DNA of 64,000 nt from Phymorhynchus buccinoides (GCA_017654935.2 CM065710.1:15744371-15808370); one strand, 5' to 3'. Numbered from the stretch's first letter, positions 1 through 10,983 are shown. Numbers and translations: made by a program. Notes: generated by a model not told the origin, from the letters alone.

Positions 1-210
1 AACATGGCCGCGATTTTTCGTTTCTGAAGGCGCAGTATGAAAACAAACCGTTTAAGAATACCATTTGAGAATAAGATCGCGCTGCCTCATGAAGTACAAA
101 CCGCGGCCGGCAGTGCCAAAACTGTGGCCAGTGGCTACCAAAACCACGGACCGTTCTGATGCCTGAATGTGAGGGGTGCGCCTTATAATCAGGTGCGCCT
201 TGTAGTCCGG
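1..210. mobile_element. Right end of a CCGTATTTT-type DNA element (copy A)
   Basis: These bases match the right part of the complete element at 48438-49376. The window begins inside it. The end carries the family's characteristic GCGCCTTATAATCAGG stretch and a degenerate terminal repeat. Confidence 0.5.
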
Positions 211-456
211 TAGATACGGCCCGTGGTGTCAGACTGACCAAACGACAAGCCATATCAACGTAATCCCTGTGAATCAGATTTGAATGTGACAAAGGCATCG
301 ATTATTTCAAAATCAATGGAATGGATTTCAACCAAGATTGGTTTGGTGAAAAAAGTGTTGTATAAGAATTTTTTTTGGTGTGTAAAATAATAAACTTCTG
401 TGTATTGCCATGCCGTTACAGTTTTTTTTAAAAACACAAAACCCCTATCAGTTGTA
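211..456. other. No recognised feature
   Basis: AT-rich sequence shared with copy B. The open frames here are short and overlap the following MITE, and none resembles a known protein. Confidence 0.5.
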
Positions 457-460
457 TTAA

Positions 461-698
461 CCCTATCAACGCTAGCCATTTTTCAGCCAAAATTTACCAT
501 TAAACTTACCTGGGTAGCGAAAATATTTTGTCTGCAATATTGGGGATTCCTCTGTGACGTGCATAAAATAGGGCCTATCCTTACCTCCCAAAATGAAGAA
601 CATAAGGTCACAGGATACCAGACCCTCATTTGATGCCTTTTAGTGACATGGGTGTCAAATCATTGTGGTGCCAAGAGGCGACAGTGGCGATGAAAGGG
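461..698. mobile_element. piggyBac-like MITE with TTAA on both sides
   Basis: A 238-bp element bounded by TTAA at 457-460 and 699-702. Its ends are inverted: left CCCTATCAACGC, right GCGATGAAAGGG. TTAA target duplication with CCC..GGG ends is characteristic of the piggyBac superfamily. It has no coding capacity. The family recurs throughout the window. Confidence 0.75.
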
Positions 699-808
699 TT
701 AATCCACTATGATTGTCGCTGGTATTATTTACGGCATTACGCTATTACTGCCACAGTTCTTGCTCTTCCCATTGCAGTTGTCATGGCTGTTGCCTCCACA
801 GCCATTAA

Positions 809-1048
809 CCCTTTCACCACCAGCCATTTTTCAGCTAAAGAATACCATTAAACTTAACTGTGTAGAGAACATAAGTTATCTGCAATATTGGGAATTCCTC
901 TATGCCCTGTATATAACATTAGGCCTGTCCTTACCTCCCAAAATGAAGAAAGTAGGGTCTTCAGATAACAGGCCCCGATTTGATGCCTTTTAGTGACATG
1001 GGTGTTAAACCATTGTGGTGCATAAATGCGACATTGGCGGTGAAAGGG
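809..1048. mobile_element. piggyBac-like MITE, well preserved
   Basis: TTAA lies at 805-808 and 1049-1052. The ends read CCCTTTCACCACCAGCC and TGGCGGTGAAAGGG, an imperfect inverted repeat of about 14 bp. The interior shares the family core, including a stretch about an ATTGGGAATTCCTC motif. It is non-coding. Confidence 0.8.
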
Positions 1049-1072
1049 TTAATATGCTTTATGTGTGTGTCC

Positions 1073-1385
1073 TCCCCGTGGGGATACCGGGGGGTGTCTT
1101 AAAAATAGTTCCCCACCTTCTGGAAGTTCTGTGCTTGTAACTTCCTCTAATCTGCCACTCTCTGCGTTTTCCCCTTTGCTTTGTGTCATCTACTATCTTT
1201 CTGATTTATTGGCGGTCCATTCTCCTGCCTTTTTTTCGAAAAAAAAATCTTCCTAATAATTTTTCTCCTTTGAGCTCCTCCGAAATCGGAATGCGTCGCC
1301 TGTACGCTAGCGGGGGAGACCAGTGAAAACTGAAAACCGGACACATGTACCTTACCCATCATGGCCATATGGCCTGGGAACGCAG
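1073..1385 (-). repeat. Interspersed repeat family R1
   Basis: About 310 bp read on the minus strand from GCGTTCCCAGGCCATATGG to a GGTATCCCCACGGGG-like end. Related copies lie at 24795, 25400 and 33888, with variants at 16016, 30640 and 38270. It lacks a clear tRNA head, so the class is unknown. It could be a SINE or the 3' end of a LINE. Confidence 0.65.
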
Positions 1386-1560
1386 TCAGAAGAGAAGAAA
1401 TGTGTGAGTGAAATGAAATTTGTAAAATGGAAAAAATAATTAACAAAATAAAAAACCAATAAACACAAAACCCCACAATAAGAAACCCAAGTGTAAAACA
1501 TTATCTCCCCCTGACTTTCACTGTAACGGGGAGTATGGCTTATATGACTATGCTAATCTG

Positions 1561-1662
1561 GCTTAGTTTATTCTGCTATGTATGTTGAAAATTGTGCGTA
1601 TTCTTTGTTCGGTTTATCTGTAATACATGTTCATATTACTTGGGGAAATGTAATGACAGGGA
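1561..1662 (+). repeat. Isolated copy of the 119-bp unit
   Basis: This matches the units at 3591-4040, starting with GCTTAGTTTATTCTGCTATG. It stands just left of the 17-bp minisatellite, so the minisatellite is bracketed by units of the same 119-bp repeat. Confidence 0.85.
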
Positions 1663-3592
1663 CATATAGAGACGGGGAAATATAGAGACGGAGAAAGATA
1701 ATGACGGGGAAATATAGAGACGGGGACATATAGACGGGGACACATAGAGACGGAGAAATATAATGACTGGGAAATATAGAGACGGGGAAATATAGACGGA
1801 GAAAGATAATGACGGGGAAATATAATGACGGGGACATATAGAGACGGGGACATATAGACGGGGACACATAGAGACGGAGAAATATGACGTTGAAATATAG
1901 AGACGGAGAAATATAATGACGGGGAAATATAGACGGAGAAATATGACGGGGAAATATAGAGACGGGGAAATATAGAGACGGAGAAATATGACGTTGAAAT
2001 ATAGAGACGGAGAAATATAATGACGGGGAAATATAGACGGAGAAATATGACGGGGAAATATAGAGACGGAGAAATATGACGGGGAAATATAGAGACGGAG
2101 AAATATAATGACGTGGAAACAGAGAGACGGAGAAATATGACGTGGAAACATAGAGACGGAGAAATATGACGTGGAAATATAGAGACGGAGAAATATGACG
2201 TGGAAATATAGAGACGGAGAAATATGACGTGGAAATATAGAGACGGAGAAATATAATGACGGGGAAATATAGAGACGGAGAAATATAGAGACGGGGAAAT
2301 ATAGAGACGGGGAAATATAGACGGAGAAATATAGAGACGGGGAAATATAGAGACGGGGAAATATAATGACGGGGAAATATAGACGGAGAAATATAATGAC
2401 AGGGAAATATAGACGTGGAAATATAATGACGGGGACATATAGACGGGGAAATATAGAGACGGGGAAATATAGAGACGGGGAAATATAATGACGGGGAAAT
2501 ATAGAGACGTGGAAATATAATGACGGGGAAATATAGAGACGTGGAAATATAATGACGGGGAAATATAGAGATGTGGAAATATAATGACGGGGAAATATAG
2601 AGACGGGGAAATATAGACGGAGAAATATGACGTGGAAATATAGAGACGTGGAAATATAATGACGTGGAAATATAATGACGGAGAAATATAATGACATGGA
2701 AATATAGAGACGGAGAAATATAGAGACGGGGAAATATAGAGACGTGGAAATATAATGACGGGGACATATAGACGTGGAAATATAGAGACGTGGAAATATA
2801 GAGACGGGGAAATATAGAGATGGAGAAATATAGAGATGGGGAAATATAGAGACGGGGACATATAGAGACGGGGAAATATAATGACATGGAAATATAGACG
2901 GAGAAATATGACATGGAAATATAGAGACGGGGGAAATATAATGACGTGGAAATATATATAGACGGGGAAATACAACGACGTGGAAATATATATAGAGACG
3001 GGGAAATATATATATAGATACGGGGAAATATAATGATGTGGAAATATACATATAGACGGGGAAATACAATGACGTGGAAATATATATAGAGACGGGGAAA
3101 TATAGAGACGGGGAAATATAGAGACGGAGAAATATAATGACGGGGACATATAGACGTGGAAATATAGAGAGGGAAATATAGAGACGGGGAAATATAGAGA
3201 CGGAGAAATATAGAGACGGGGAAATATAATGACGGGGAAATATAGACGGGAAAATATGACGTGGAAATATAGACGGAGAAATATAGAGACGGGGAAATAT
3301 AATGACATGGAAATATAGACGGAGAAATATGACGTGGAAATATAGACGGGGGAAATATAATGACGTGGAAATATATATAGACGGGGAAATACAATGACGT
3401 GGAAATATATATAGAGACGGGGAAATATATAGATACGGGGAAATATAATGATGTGGAAATATACATATAGACAGGGAAATACAATGACGTGGAAATATAT
3501 ATAGAGACGGGGAAATATAATGACAGGGAAATATAGAGACGGGGAAAGATAATGACGGGGAAATATAGAGACGGGGACATATAGAGACGGGG
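1655..3592. repeat. AT-rich minisatellite of ~14-17-bp units
   Basis: About 1.9 kb of variants of GACGGGGAAATATAGA and GACGGAGAAATATAATGA. Units vary in length by a few bases and in the GGGG/GGAG/GTGG position. Both strands give very long open frames on the minus side of Pro-Ser-Leu-Tyr repeats. These are a by-product of the repeat and not proteins. Confidence 0.95.
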
Positions 3593-4040
3593 ATCTGCCA
3601 ATATTGCTTAGTTTATTCTGCTATGTTGAAAATTGCGCGTATTCTTTGTTCGGTTTATCTGTAATACACGTTCATAATACTTGGGGAAATGTAATGACGA
3701 GAGAGACGGGGATCTGCCAATATTGCTTAGTTTATTCTGCTATGTTGAAAATTGCGCGTATTCTTTGTTCGGTTTATCTGTAATACACGTTCATAATACT
3801 TGGGGAAATGTAATGACGAGAGAGACGGGGATCTGCCAATATTGCTTAGTTTATTCTGCTATGTTGAAAATTGCGCGTATTCTTTGTTCGGTTTATCTGT
3901 AATACACGTTCATAATACTTGGGGAAATGTAATGACGAGAGAGACGGGGATCTGCCAATATTGCTTAGTTTATTCTGCTATGTTGAAAATTGCACGTATT
4001 CTTTGTTCGGTTTATCTGTAATACACGTTCATAATACTTG
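3591..4040 (+). repeat. 119-bp tandem repeat, ~3.8 copies
   Basis: GGATCTGCCAATATTGC recurs at 3591, 3710, 3829 and 3948, an exact 119-bp period. Units are nearly identical. Each unit contains TTGGGGAAATGTAATGACG, which resembles the unit of the neighbouring minisatellite. Confidence 0.95.
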
Positions 4041-4400
4041 GCCAGTCGCTCTCTCTCTCGTGCGAGAGAGGGAGAGAGAAAAAAATTTAAAGAAAGGAAA
4101 GGGGTATGCAGAGCTTGATTCGCATGTATCGGATGGTTATGAAAAAGTAACGTTTGTTTTCGTGTAGTAGACGGGGACATGAAATATTGGAATGCATGTA
4201 TGCGTGGATGGGGATGGGGGTGGGGGTGGGGGGTTGAATGTGATGTATGCTGTATTTTTAATAAATAAAAATGACATTGAAGCTTGCTCGTTTGGAATGC
4301 GTGTAATTTTCTTTTTTTCAAATTTGGGTTTTGAGTTTTAAATCCAAATCAGCAAGAAAGCACGAAAACACAGCTCAAACCTCTCACCTTAACTGTAAAT

Positions 4401-4797
4401 CGTCGGTGAAATTCAGAAACCTCGTCTCAGTTTTGAGAAAAACGAAAACAAACTTTAAAAAATTAACCGCGTTAGGCCACAATCGATTAACTATGATGAA
4501 TATGTTGTTCAAGACATTGCGAGTTTAGTCCTGCATTTCGTTAAAATTATGTAAAAAAAAAAAAAAAAAAAATAAGACTTGAAAAGAGCGAAGATACAAG
4601 GTTTTTGTCCTTAACTAGATCTGAATTTGGGACTTACGAGTTTTTCTTCTATTTACACAACCTCATTTACCCCAGATAGAAAGTCGTTACAGATACAAGC
4701 TTTTGGTGGAAGGTGGCGGGGAAAATTAGAGAGCTGACTATGTATGTAACTCAAAAAACCCAAAATCGAGATACAAGGTTTTTGAATTTCACCGACG
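4401..4797 (+). mobile_element. MITE with long inverted ends and 4-bp TSD (AAAT)
   Basis: The ends are inverted: CGTCGGTGAAATTC at the left and GAATTTCACCGACG at the right. The repeat AAAT flanks both sides (4397-4400 and 4798-4801). A second copy lies reversed at 35885-36319 with ATAT on both sides. A 4-bp target duplication occurs in Sola1 and Chapaev elements, but the superfamily is not assigned. It is non-coding. Confidence 0.75.
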
Positions 4798-4854
4798 AAA
4801 TACCATGATGCAAAGAACAATATCCGACTCAGTTGGATGAAACTGGTTGTGACA

Positions 4855-4877
4855 ACGCGTGTGTGTGTGAGAGTGTA

Positions 4878-4916
<39 letters not shown>

Positions 4917-5145
4917 AAGGGAGGGCCTCTATGCGTGTGCATATGTGTGTGTGCGTGTGCAAGGCGGGCGCGTGTGCGAGGCGGGTGCATGCTCGCACGG
5001 GTGCATGTGTGTGCTCGCGCGGGTGCGTGTTCATGCGTCTGGGTGTGTGTGTGCACACGCATGTGTCTGTGTGTTCGTGCGTCTGTCACCCTCGCGTGTC
5101 CTGCAGTGTGTGGTGGTGTGGTGTGGGTGTGGGTGTGGGTGTGCA
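4855..5145 (+). repeat. GT-rich / GA microsatellite tract
   Basis: Compound (GT)n, (GA)n and degenerate GTGCG repeats. The open frames in it are pure low-complexity Cys/Val or Thr/His runs and are rejected as genes. Confidence 0.9.
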
Positions 5146-5214
5146 AGGCTACTTCGTGTTAGCTCTTTGGTCGTTTGTTTTCTTGTTTAATATTTATTGT
5201 TTAATGCTTTCTTT

Positions 5215-5303
5215 TTAATCAATGTAAATATGTTTTGTAAAGCGCTTAGAGCCCTTACTGAGAATAGGCGCTATAAAAATACGCATTATTATTATTATTT
5301 GAC
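5215..5303 (+). mobile_element. Retroelement 3' tail (GCGCT..ATTATTATT type)
   Basis: The stretch AAAGCGCTTAGAGCCC followed by GGCGCTATAAAAAT and (ATT)n resembles a 3' tail common on metazoan LINEs and SINEs. Similar tails lie at 12615 and 44515. No coding part remains. Confidence 0.5.
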
Positions 5304-5444
5304 CTTTCCACAGTTTTCCTTTCTTTTGACAGAGTGAGTAGAACTCACAGATGCACATTTTGGTCGGATGAAACCCTTCCAACCAGGTCGGAAGGAACTG
5401 GCGACGGCACCATTTAGTTCCAACTCACTCAGGCAACTGTGGGA

Positions 5445-5560
5445 ATGGAGTGGCACAGTGGTTGCGCGTTCGCCTCGTGTCGAGTAAACCCGAGTTCAAA
5501 CCTGGCTACAGGTTTTTTTTCTCTCTCACTTTGCACTAGGCCTTACGGTCTGAACGTGGA

Positions 5561-5592
<32 letters not shown>

Positions 5593-5816
5593 CTGTGCCC
5601 ATGCACTTAGCATACGTTAAACCCAGTGGTAACGAAAAAAGTTGTCATTTGGTCAAAATGTACACACACACCCTTTCCTTCCTCATCAGTCACACAAAAA
5701 TCGCATGCAAAATATTTTAAAAAATTGGGTGGCGCACCTCTGGCTGCGACGCGCTCTCCAGGTGGGAGCAACCCGAATTTCACAGGCGCCTCTGTGACTA
5801 TAAAGTACCTAATACA
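5445..5816 (+). mobile_element. tRNA-derived SINE, apparently full length
   Basis: The head has an A-box-like TGGCACAGTGGTTGCGCG and a B-box-like GAGTTCAAACC. A central body leads to a conserved 3' domain around GCGACGCGCTCTCC and CAACCCGAATTTCACAG. The tail is TACCTAATAC. The 3' domain resembles one I recall as conserved in mollusc and other eumetazoan SINEs (Nin-DC type); that name is from memory. Fragments of the same domain occur at 7108, 25004, 26697 and 34195. Confidence 0.7.
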
Positions 5817-6302
5817 ACCAATGCTTGCTGATAGTGTGAAGACGGCACACGGCCACAACTAATCGAATTAAGTTCACAACTTAATTTTCTTCCAACTAAA
5901 AAGGTTTGATAGTGTGCAGCAGCTTTTATCAAGATATTCGTCCAACTATTTCAAAAAAAATTAAATGGATTGTCCAGTTAAGTGATGACGAAACCTTCAA
6001 CAAAATTGCATCAAAATCTGTTCAAAACTTTAAAAGTGAGTAAAATGGTTACCATGGATACAATGAGACGGAGAAATCATGGTTTTGATCCTCTTGCAAT
6101 CGCGTTTGTTACAGAAAAAAACCGTGTTCAGATTCTTTCACACATTTTCGGGAAAATCTGTCTTTTGAAGCATGCAGAGCGCCATACAGTTACTATCGCA
6201 TCACAGCAAGTGAGAAGCTTCTTCATAGTGTGTGTATAACAAGCTAGAACTAAGTGCGTGATGAAAATGCCATCAGACGAGGTCTCAGTGTGGGGGCAAG
6301 CT
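5817..6302. other. No recognised feature
   Basis: AT-rich unique-looking DNA shared with copy B. I see no gene, RNA or repeat structure in it. Confidence 0.5.
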
Positions 6303-6715
6303 ACGGGCGGTTTTGGGGCGGCTTGAATACACAGACAACTTCCGGATGGGCGGTTTGGGACGGCTTGAATACATAGAGGCGACTTCCGGATGGGCGGTTT
6401 GGGGGCAGCTTGAATACATAGAGGCGACTTCCAGATGGGCTGTTTGGGGGTGGCTTGAATACATAGAGGCGACTTCCGGATGGGCTGTTTGGGGGCGGCT
6501 TGAATACATAGAGGCGACTTCCGGATGGGCTGTTTGGGGACGGCTTGAATACATAGAGGCGACTTCCGGATGAGCGGTTTGGAGGCAGCTTGAATACATA
6601 GAGGCGACTTCCAGATGGGCGGTTTGGGGGCGGCTTGAATACATTGAGGCAACTTCCAGATGGGCGGTTTTGGGGGCAGCTTGAATACATTGAGGCAACT
6701 TCCAGATGGGCGGAA
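6303..6715. repeat. 45-bp minisatellite, ~9 copies
   Basis: Units centred on CGGCTTGAATACATAGAGGC recur every 45 bp or so. Because the period is a multiple of three, all frames stay open and give 15-residue repeats on both strands. No start context, splice site or outside homology supports translation. Confidence 0.9.
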
Positions 6716-6891
6716 TAAATGCAAGAGGGTTAAAAAAAAAAACCAGACATAAACTAAAATCCCACATAAACCCAGTTAATGCAAAGAAAACCACAAATAA
6801 GCGTTTTTCTATACCATGTTTTTTTCAGACAATAAGTCTTCATTAAAAGGCGCACACCCAAAATTTTACAAAAAAATTCAAGCTTTGTTAA

Positions 6892-7298
6892 CCCTTTCAA
6901 CGCTAGCCATTCTTCAGCCACAATTTACCATTAAACTTACCCGGGTAGAGAAAAGATTTTGTCTGCAATATTGGGGATTCCTCTGTGACATGCATAACAT
7001 AGGGCCTATCCTTACCTCCCAAAATGAAGAACATAAGGTCACTTGATACCAGACCCTCAGATGCCTTTTAGTGACATGGGTGCAAAATCATTGTGGTGCC
7101 AAGAGGTATTAGGTATTAGGTACTTTATAGTCACAGAGGCGTCTGTGAAATTCGGGTTGCTCCCACCTGGAGAGCGCGTCGCAGCCAGAGGCGCGCCACC
7201 CAATGTTTTTTTGTGTTTTTTTTTGCACGCGATTTTTGTCACTGATGATGGGGGGGGGGGGGGGGGGGGGGGGGGGGCGACAGTGGCGATGAAAAGGG
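6892..7298. mobile_element. piggyBac-like MITE interrupted by a SINE piece
   Basis: Left end CCCTTTCAACGC and right end GTGGCGATGAAAAGGG, with TTAA at 6888-6891 and 7299-7302. The right third is split by a SINE fragment and a poly-G run, so the SINE came in later. Confidence 0.7.
7108..7277 (-). mobile_element. SINE 3' fragment plus poly-G, nested in a MITE
   Basis: The TACCTAATACCT-like tail and conserved CTGTGAAATTCGGGTTGCTC domain are read on the minus strand. The fragment ends in T-rich DNA and a long G run of about 27 bases, whose length is unreliable in any assembly. Confidence 0.6.
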
Positions 7299-7396
7299 TT
7301 AAAACATGTTCTTACTATATTAACATGGGTGCCGCTGTTATGATAAATAAGTACCTGTCATTAAATATCTACCTCTCGCATGCGAACTGTACCCAT

Positions 7397-7420
7397 CTAA
7401 CCCTAACCCTATCCCTAACC
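7397..7420 (-). repeat. Short telomere-like CCCTAA repeat
   Basis: Three to four imperfect CCCTAA units inside ordinary sequence. They are too short to be a telomere. Confidence 0.6.
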
Positions 7421-7919
7421 ACGGAAAGAACCAAGAAATGGAGCAGGAGGGTGTAAATCTACATATTTGCAGAGAAATCGATGTACAAATCCATGCACTT
7501 AGTTTCGTAAAATTCACAATGGCGGACAAACAAACGATTCTGATTGGCTACGCTAGGACTACTTATCTCATAGAGGTAAAAATACACCGCCACACCACTA
7601 CACAAAATGAAAAACACCCTGAAAGACTGGGGTCCAGGGGTAACGTCCCCCTGCAGCTGAAGCAAAAAAAAAGATTTACGAAGGTATTTTAGTTTGCTTT
7701 TTTCCACAATTTATACAAATGCTTATTTTAAAGTGTTTCAAAAATACAGTAGACACACAAAGATCTTGGTTGACAAATAATATAAACAAAAAGGAAATTC
7801 TTTTTCTGGTAAAATTCAAAAACATATGAACAGGCTACGTGTAAGGAAAGGGAAGGGAAATAGTCGACGTCTTTAACATTAACAAAAATAATTTAAAAAC
7901 CGGAAATCCTTGTATACCA
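7421..7919. other. No recognised feature
   Basis: No gene or repeat structure seen. One frame crosses it from 7438 on the + strand, but it has no recognisable domain. Confidence 0.4.
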
Positions 7920-8070
7920 GGGCCTGTATTCACATTGAGATAGCATGACTTAGCATGATGCTAACCTAGAAGCTCTTCCAATGTCCTATAGGATTTAATA
8001 GGACTTTTGGAAGAGCTTCTAAGTTAGCATGATGCTAAGTCTCATGCTATCTCAACGTGAATACAGGCCC
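7920..8070. mobile_element. Foldback element, 151 bp
   Basis: Nearly the whole element is one hairpin. GGGCCTGTATTCAC at the left pairs with GTGAATACAGGCCC at the right, and the match continues through TTAGCATGATGCTAA to a short loop near 8000. A decayed copy lies at 29386-29520. Confidence 0.8.
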
Positions 8071-8125
8071 AGGAAAAGTTGCACCCACGTATTATTTGCC
8101 ACATTTTAAGGAGCAGGGGTCTAGT

Positions 8126-8555
8126 TACCGTAATTTACCATCTAATTACCGTAATTTACCGTCTAATTACCGTAATTTACGGCCCATAAGGCGACACAGC
8201 GCATAAGGCGCACCCCCTGCTTTTTTTAAAAAAATCGTAATTTGAACAAAGACAGGGCGCATACACCCGATAAGGTGCAAAGAAATTTAAAAAAAAGGAA
8301 GAACGAAACGATCAGCGAAAGTAACATCATTACAGGTCTGTTGCTGTGTCCGATTGTGATCACGGAAGAGATACGATCATGAAGCGAAAGTGCAATGTGA
8401 GAACTGTTGTCGGTTTGTTGTGGAAGCTACCAGAGCATGGTGAGTTGTTTATTTCAACTCTCGACCCCCTTACTTTTTTCTGTTTAGAGTATAGAAAGGG
8501 CGCAGGGGTCAAAGTTCAGTGATATAAAGTTGCGCCTAATAGGCCGTAAATTAGG
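8126..8555. mobile_element. CCGTAATTTAC element, TA-flanked type
   Basis: Left end CCGTAATTTACGG with GCATAAGGCGCACC just inside; right end GCGCCTAATAGGCCGTAAAT. Two extra copies of the left end (8126 and 8149) precede it as a short tandem. It is related to 40461-41039 and non-coding. Confidence 0.55.
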
Positions 8556-8564
8556 GTAACCCCT

Positions 8565-8744
8565 GTCGCATGAAAATAGGTAGCTCGTAAAAATAAAAAG
8601 CTCGCTTTTTTCTAGGGTTAGGGTTAGGGTTAGAGTTAGTTAAATGGTTAAAGTACAGAAAAAGTGAAATTTGTGGTTGTCGCAAATACAGACTCTCATA
8701 GTAGCGAGCTTTTTATTTTTACGAGCTACCTTTTTTCATGCGAC
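8565..8744. mobile_element. Inverted-repeat MITE with 7-bp TSD AACCCCT
   Basis: Ends GTCGCATGAAAATAGG and TTTTTTCATGCGAC; the inverted arms extend through GTAGCTCGTAAAAATAAAAA to about 45 bp. AACCCCT sits directly on both sides (8558-8564 and 8745-8751). The loop holds three TTAGGG-like units. TSD size fits hAT or a related group. Confidence 0.75.
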
Positions 8745-8746
8745 AA

Positions 8747-9391
8747 CCCCTTGCCAGCTACTACGTCCTGTTGGTAAGATTGTTGTGTGCCTGTAAATGT
8801 AGGTACTACGTGCATTGTTCATGACATTTCAGCTACAGTGTAAGGGAAATAACTGCAGAATATGACATAGAACACAGTAGAAGGGTTTAAGTTACAGAGT
8901 CATCTACCTTGGTCTACCTTGGCCCTTTATTTGGCGAATTTTACTGGAATTTGATAAGAGATTTTCTGTTCTTGGAAAAAACCAAGATGGCGTCAACAAG
9001 CGGCAGTACTCGACAACGTGGATGTTTTAGACGATATACCGCACTAGAAGTGTTGGATGAAGTGCTAAATGATGCAGTCACTGAAGTGTGTATTCTGGAT
9101 TACCTAGTGGATTATATCTGGATTACCCTGTAATGTTGAAGAAATAAGCAACAAGATGGAAAGGTCAGTCAGTTTTAGATCTAGTGTTTATTCACCTGCA
9201 TGTTGGTTTGTCTGTATTTGTTTTGTATATGCAGTATAATCTATTGGACAATAATGCTGTGAAGTTTGCAGCTTCAAACTTAAATATTGAAGGAGTTATA
9301 ACAATTTTAGCATTGGAGGGTGAAATTGAGCTGGTTTTTTGCTCGGCACACAGGAATTCCTTGAACACAAAAATGGACGGCAGGCAAGGGA
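8747..9391 (+). mobile_element. Decayed piggyBac-like element
   Basis: Left terminus CCCCTTGCCAGC and right terminus GCCTGCCGTCC-type inverse, ending in AAGGGA then TTAA at 9392-9395. The left TTAA would read GTAA and was split by insertion of the MITE at 8565-8744. The inside keeps a short open frame. Assignment rests only on the ends and TTAA. Confidence 0.45.
8987..9133 (+). pseudogene. 48-codon remnant in the piggyBac-like element
   Basis: An ATG in the context AAGATGG opens a frame of 48 residues beginning MASTSGSTRQRG and ending in a stop at 9131-9133. The same frame is kept in copy B at 58151-58297. It could be the N-terminal tip of a lost transposase. I do not recognise a domain. Confidence 0.35.
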
Positions 9392-9395
9392 TTAA

Positions 9396-9722
9396 GTCCA
9401 GGGGTGGTGGGGGGGGGGGGGTGTATCGCCTTACAGCTGTAGAACACGGTAATTTCACACAAACTTCAAAAACATTTTCCAAGCTACACACTATAATTCC
9501 ACACAAACTCCCGGGACTTGTGCAAAGAAAATTTTAATAAAGGAACGCTAAAAACACCTCACCCAATTGTAATTATATATTCATATTTTGCAATAATAAA
9601 AAAAAAAAACATTTCCCAAACAATCAAGATGGCTTATTCAAATATTTGCATTGAATACATTCACCGACTTTAACATCTCTCAAACTACGAAGGTAGCTTA
9701 TTCACAATTTACATTTATGAAT
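9396..9722. other. No recognised feature
   Basis: Contains a G run near 9406 and AT-rich DNA only. Confidence 0.4.
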
Positions 9723-9723
9723 A

Positions 9724-10002
9724 CAGTGAAACCTCCCTTATAAGACTTCTATACAGTGAAACCTCCCTTATAAGACTTCTATACAGTGAAACCTTCCTTA
9801 TAAGACTTCTCGGTAAAGGTCAAGATGTGTGCCCTACATTTCTCGGTTAATTCCATTTTTGCCTTTCTTACCAAACATGAAGCTGTATTTTATGAACATT
9901 TTCAGCTACATGTAATTATCTTTGTTGCAGTCATGATAAAGGCCATTATCTAATACCTCATTTTGGATGATTTTTGAAGGTCTTATAAGGGAGGTTCCAC
10001 TG
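9724..10002. mobile_element. Tc1/mariner-pogo-like MITE with triplicated left end
   Basis: The left end CAGTGAAACCTCCCTTATAA occurs three times in tandem at a 31-bp step. The right end is TTATAAGGGAGGTTCCACTG. TA precedes the left end. Family members flanked by TA on both sides occur at 20183 and 38218. Confidence 0.7.
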
Positions 10003-10006
10003 CACA

Positions 10007-10098
10007 TGGATGCTCCTGCTTTCAGGATGCTCCTGCTTTCAGGATGCTCCTGCTTTCAGGATGCTCCTGCTTTCAGGACGCTCCTGCTTTCAGGATGT
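10007..10098 (+). repeat. 17-bp tandem repeat, ~5 copies
   Basis: Units of GATGCTCCTGCTTTCAG in direct succession, immediately after the MITE end. Confidence 0.8.
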
Positions 10099-10349
10099 CC
10101 TGAAGTTCAGGATTGTTTAACTGCCTGGAGTTGGCGTCATCAGATTATGATAATTTGAGAAGATGCATTTTGCTGGTTATAGACTAGAGGTCATGAAGTT
10201 TCACCAGAAGTGAAAGTGCAACGAGAGCCTGTCAGTTTCCCTTCAGCATCCAGGGGGCATTGACTCCCGGAACCCCCAGGAGGTGCGCTGTCCCTGCACT
10301 TAGCCAGGGCTTGCAGGATGTTTTTTTTAATTTCCCAGGAGCACCCATA

Positions 10350-10458
10350 TTGCAGATGGATTTTGTTCTCTATCCAGGTAAGTTTAATGGATTTTGTTCT
10401 CTATCCAGGTAAGTTTAATGGATTTTTTGGCTGGAAAAAGGCTGGCGGCGAAAGGGTT
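10350..10458. mobile_element. Right part of a piggyBac-like MITE
   Basis: Shows the family 3' region with GGATTTTGTTCTCTATCCAG duplicated once in tandem, then GGCTGGCGGCGAAAGGGTTAA. The left part is missing. Confidence 0.6.
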
Positions 10459-10464
10459 AAAATG

Positions 10465-10833
10465 ACCTCCCTTATAGGACCCCTCCCTTATAGGACCCCT
10501 CCCTTATAGGACCCCTCCCTTATACAGGCATCAGAATGGTCTGAAGTCCAATCCTCTGAAAACAACGGTAAAAGGGACATCAAGGCACTAGACTAGACAG
10601 GAACAACACTGAAATCAGTTCCCAACACCACCAATAAGGCTTAATGAAGTAATAAATCATTTTAAAATGCTATTTAACACACAGGATAAAACTGAATAAA
10701 AAGGCAAAACCTCTGACAAGAGAAGCCAATCCTCTGTCAGAAATTCTGAAATCCTCTGACAATTCTGATGCCTGAACTTATAAGACCTCATTTTAGATGA
10801 TTTTTGAAGGTCTTATAAGGGAGGTTCCACGGC
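10465..10833. mobile_element. Degenerate pogo-like MITE
   Basis: Four copies of CCCTCCCTTATAGGAC at the left and TTATAAGGGAGGTTCCAC at the right, with unrelated sequence between. Confidence 0.5.
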
Positions 10834-10983
10834 AGTAGCACCGTGGGCGAACACATTCGCCCAGTACATCACTCTACACTTACCGCCAAATGCTACAGAC
10901 ATTCACTGCCAAGCACCCTGCCATGCGTTTGTCAGTGGATTTTATTTATTTATTTAGTAATGTAATGTTTGTCCCTTCTCTGC

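Noticed and set aside
1614..3601. Minus-strand frames of over 560 residues (Pro-Ser-Leu-Tyr repeats)
   Set aside because: They exist in three frames at once and are simply the minisatellite translated. No start context, domain or conserved ends.
5626..5862. Frames over the SINE (both strands)
   Set aside because: Chance frames in SINE sequence; the same peptides reappear wherever the SINE does.
8600..8640. Telomere or telomere healing site
   Set aside because: Only three TTAGGG-like units, inside a MITE loop.
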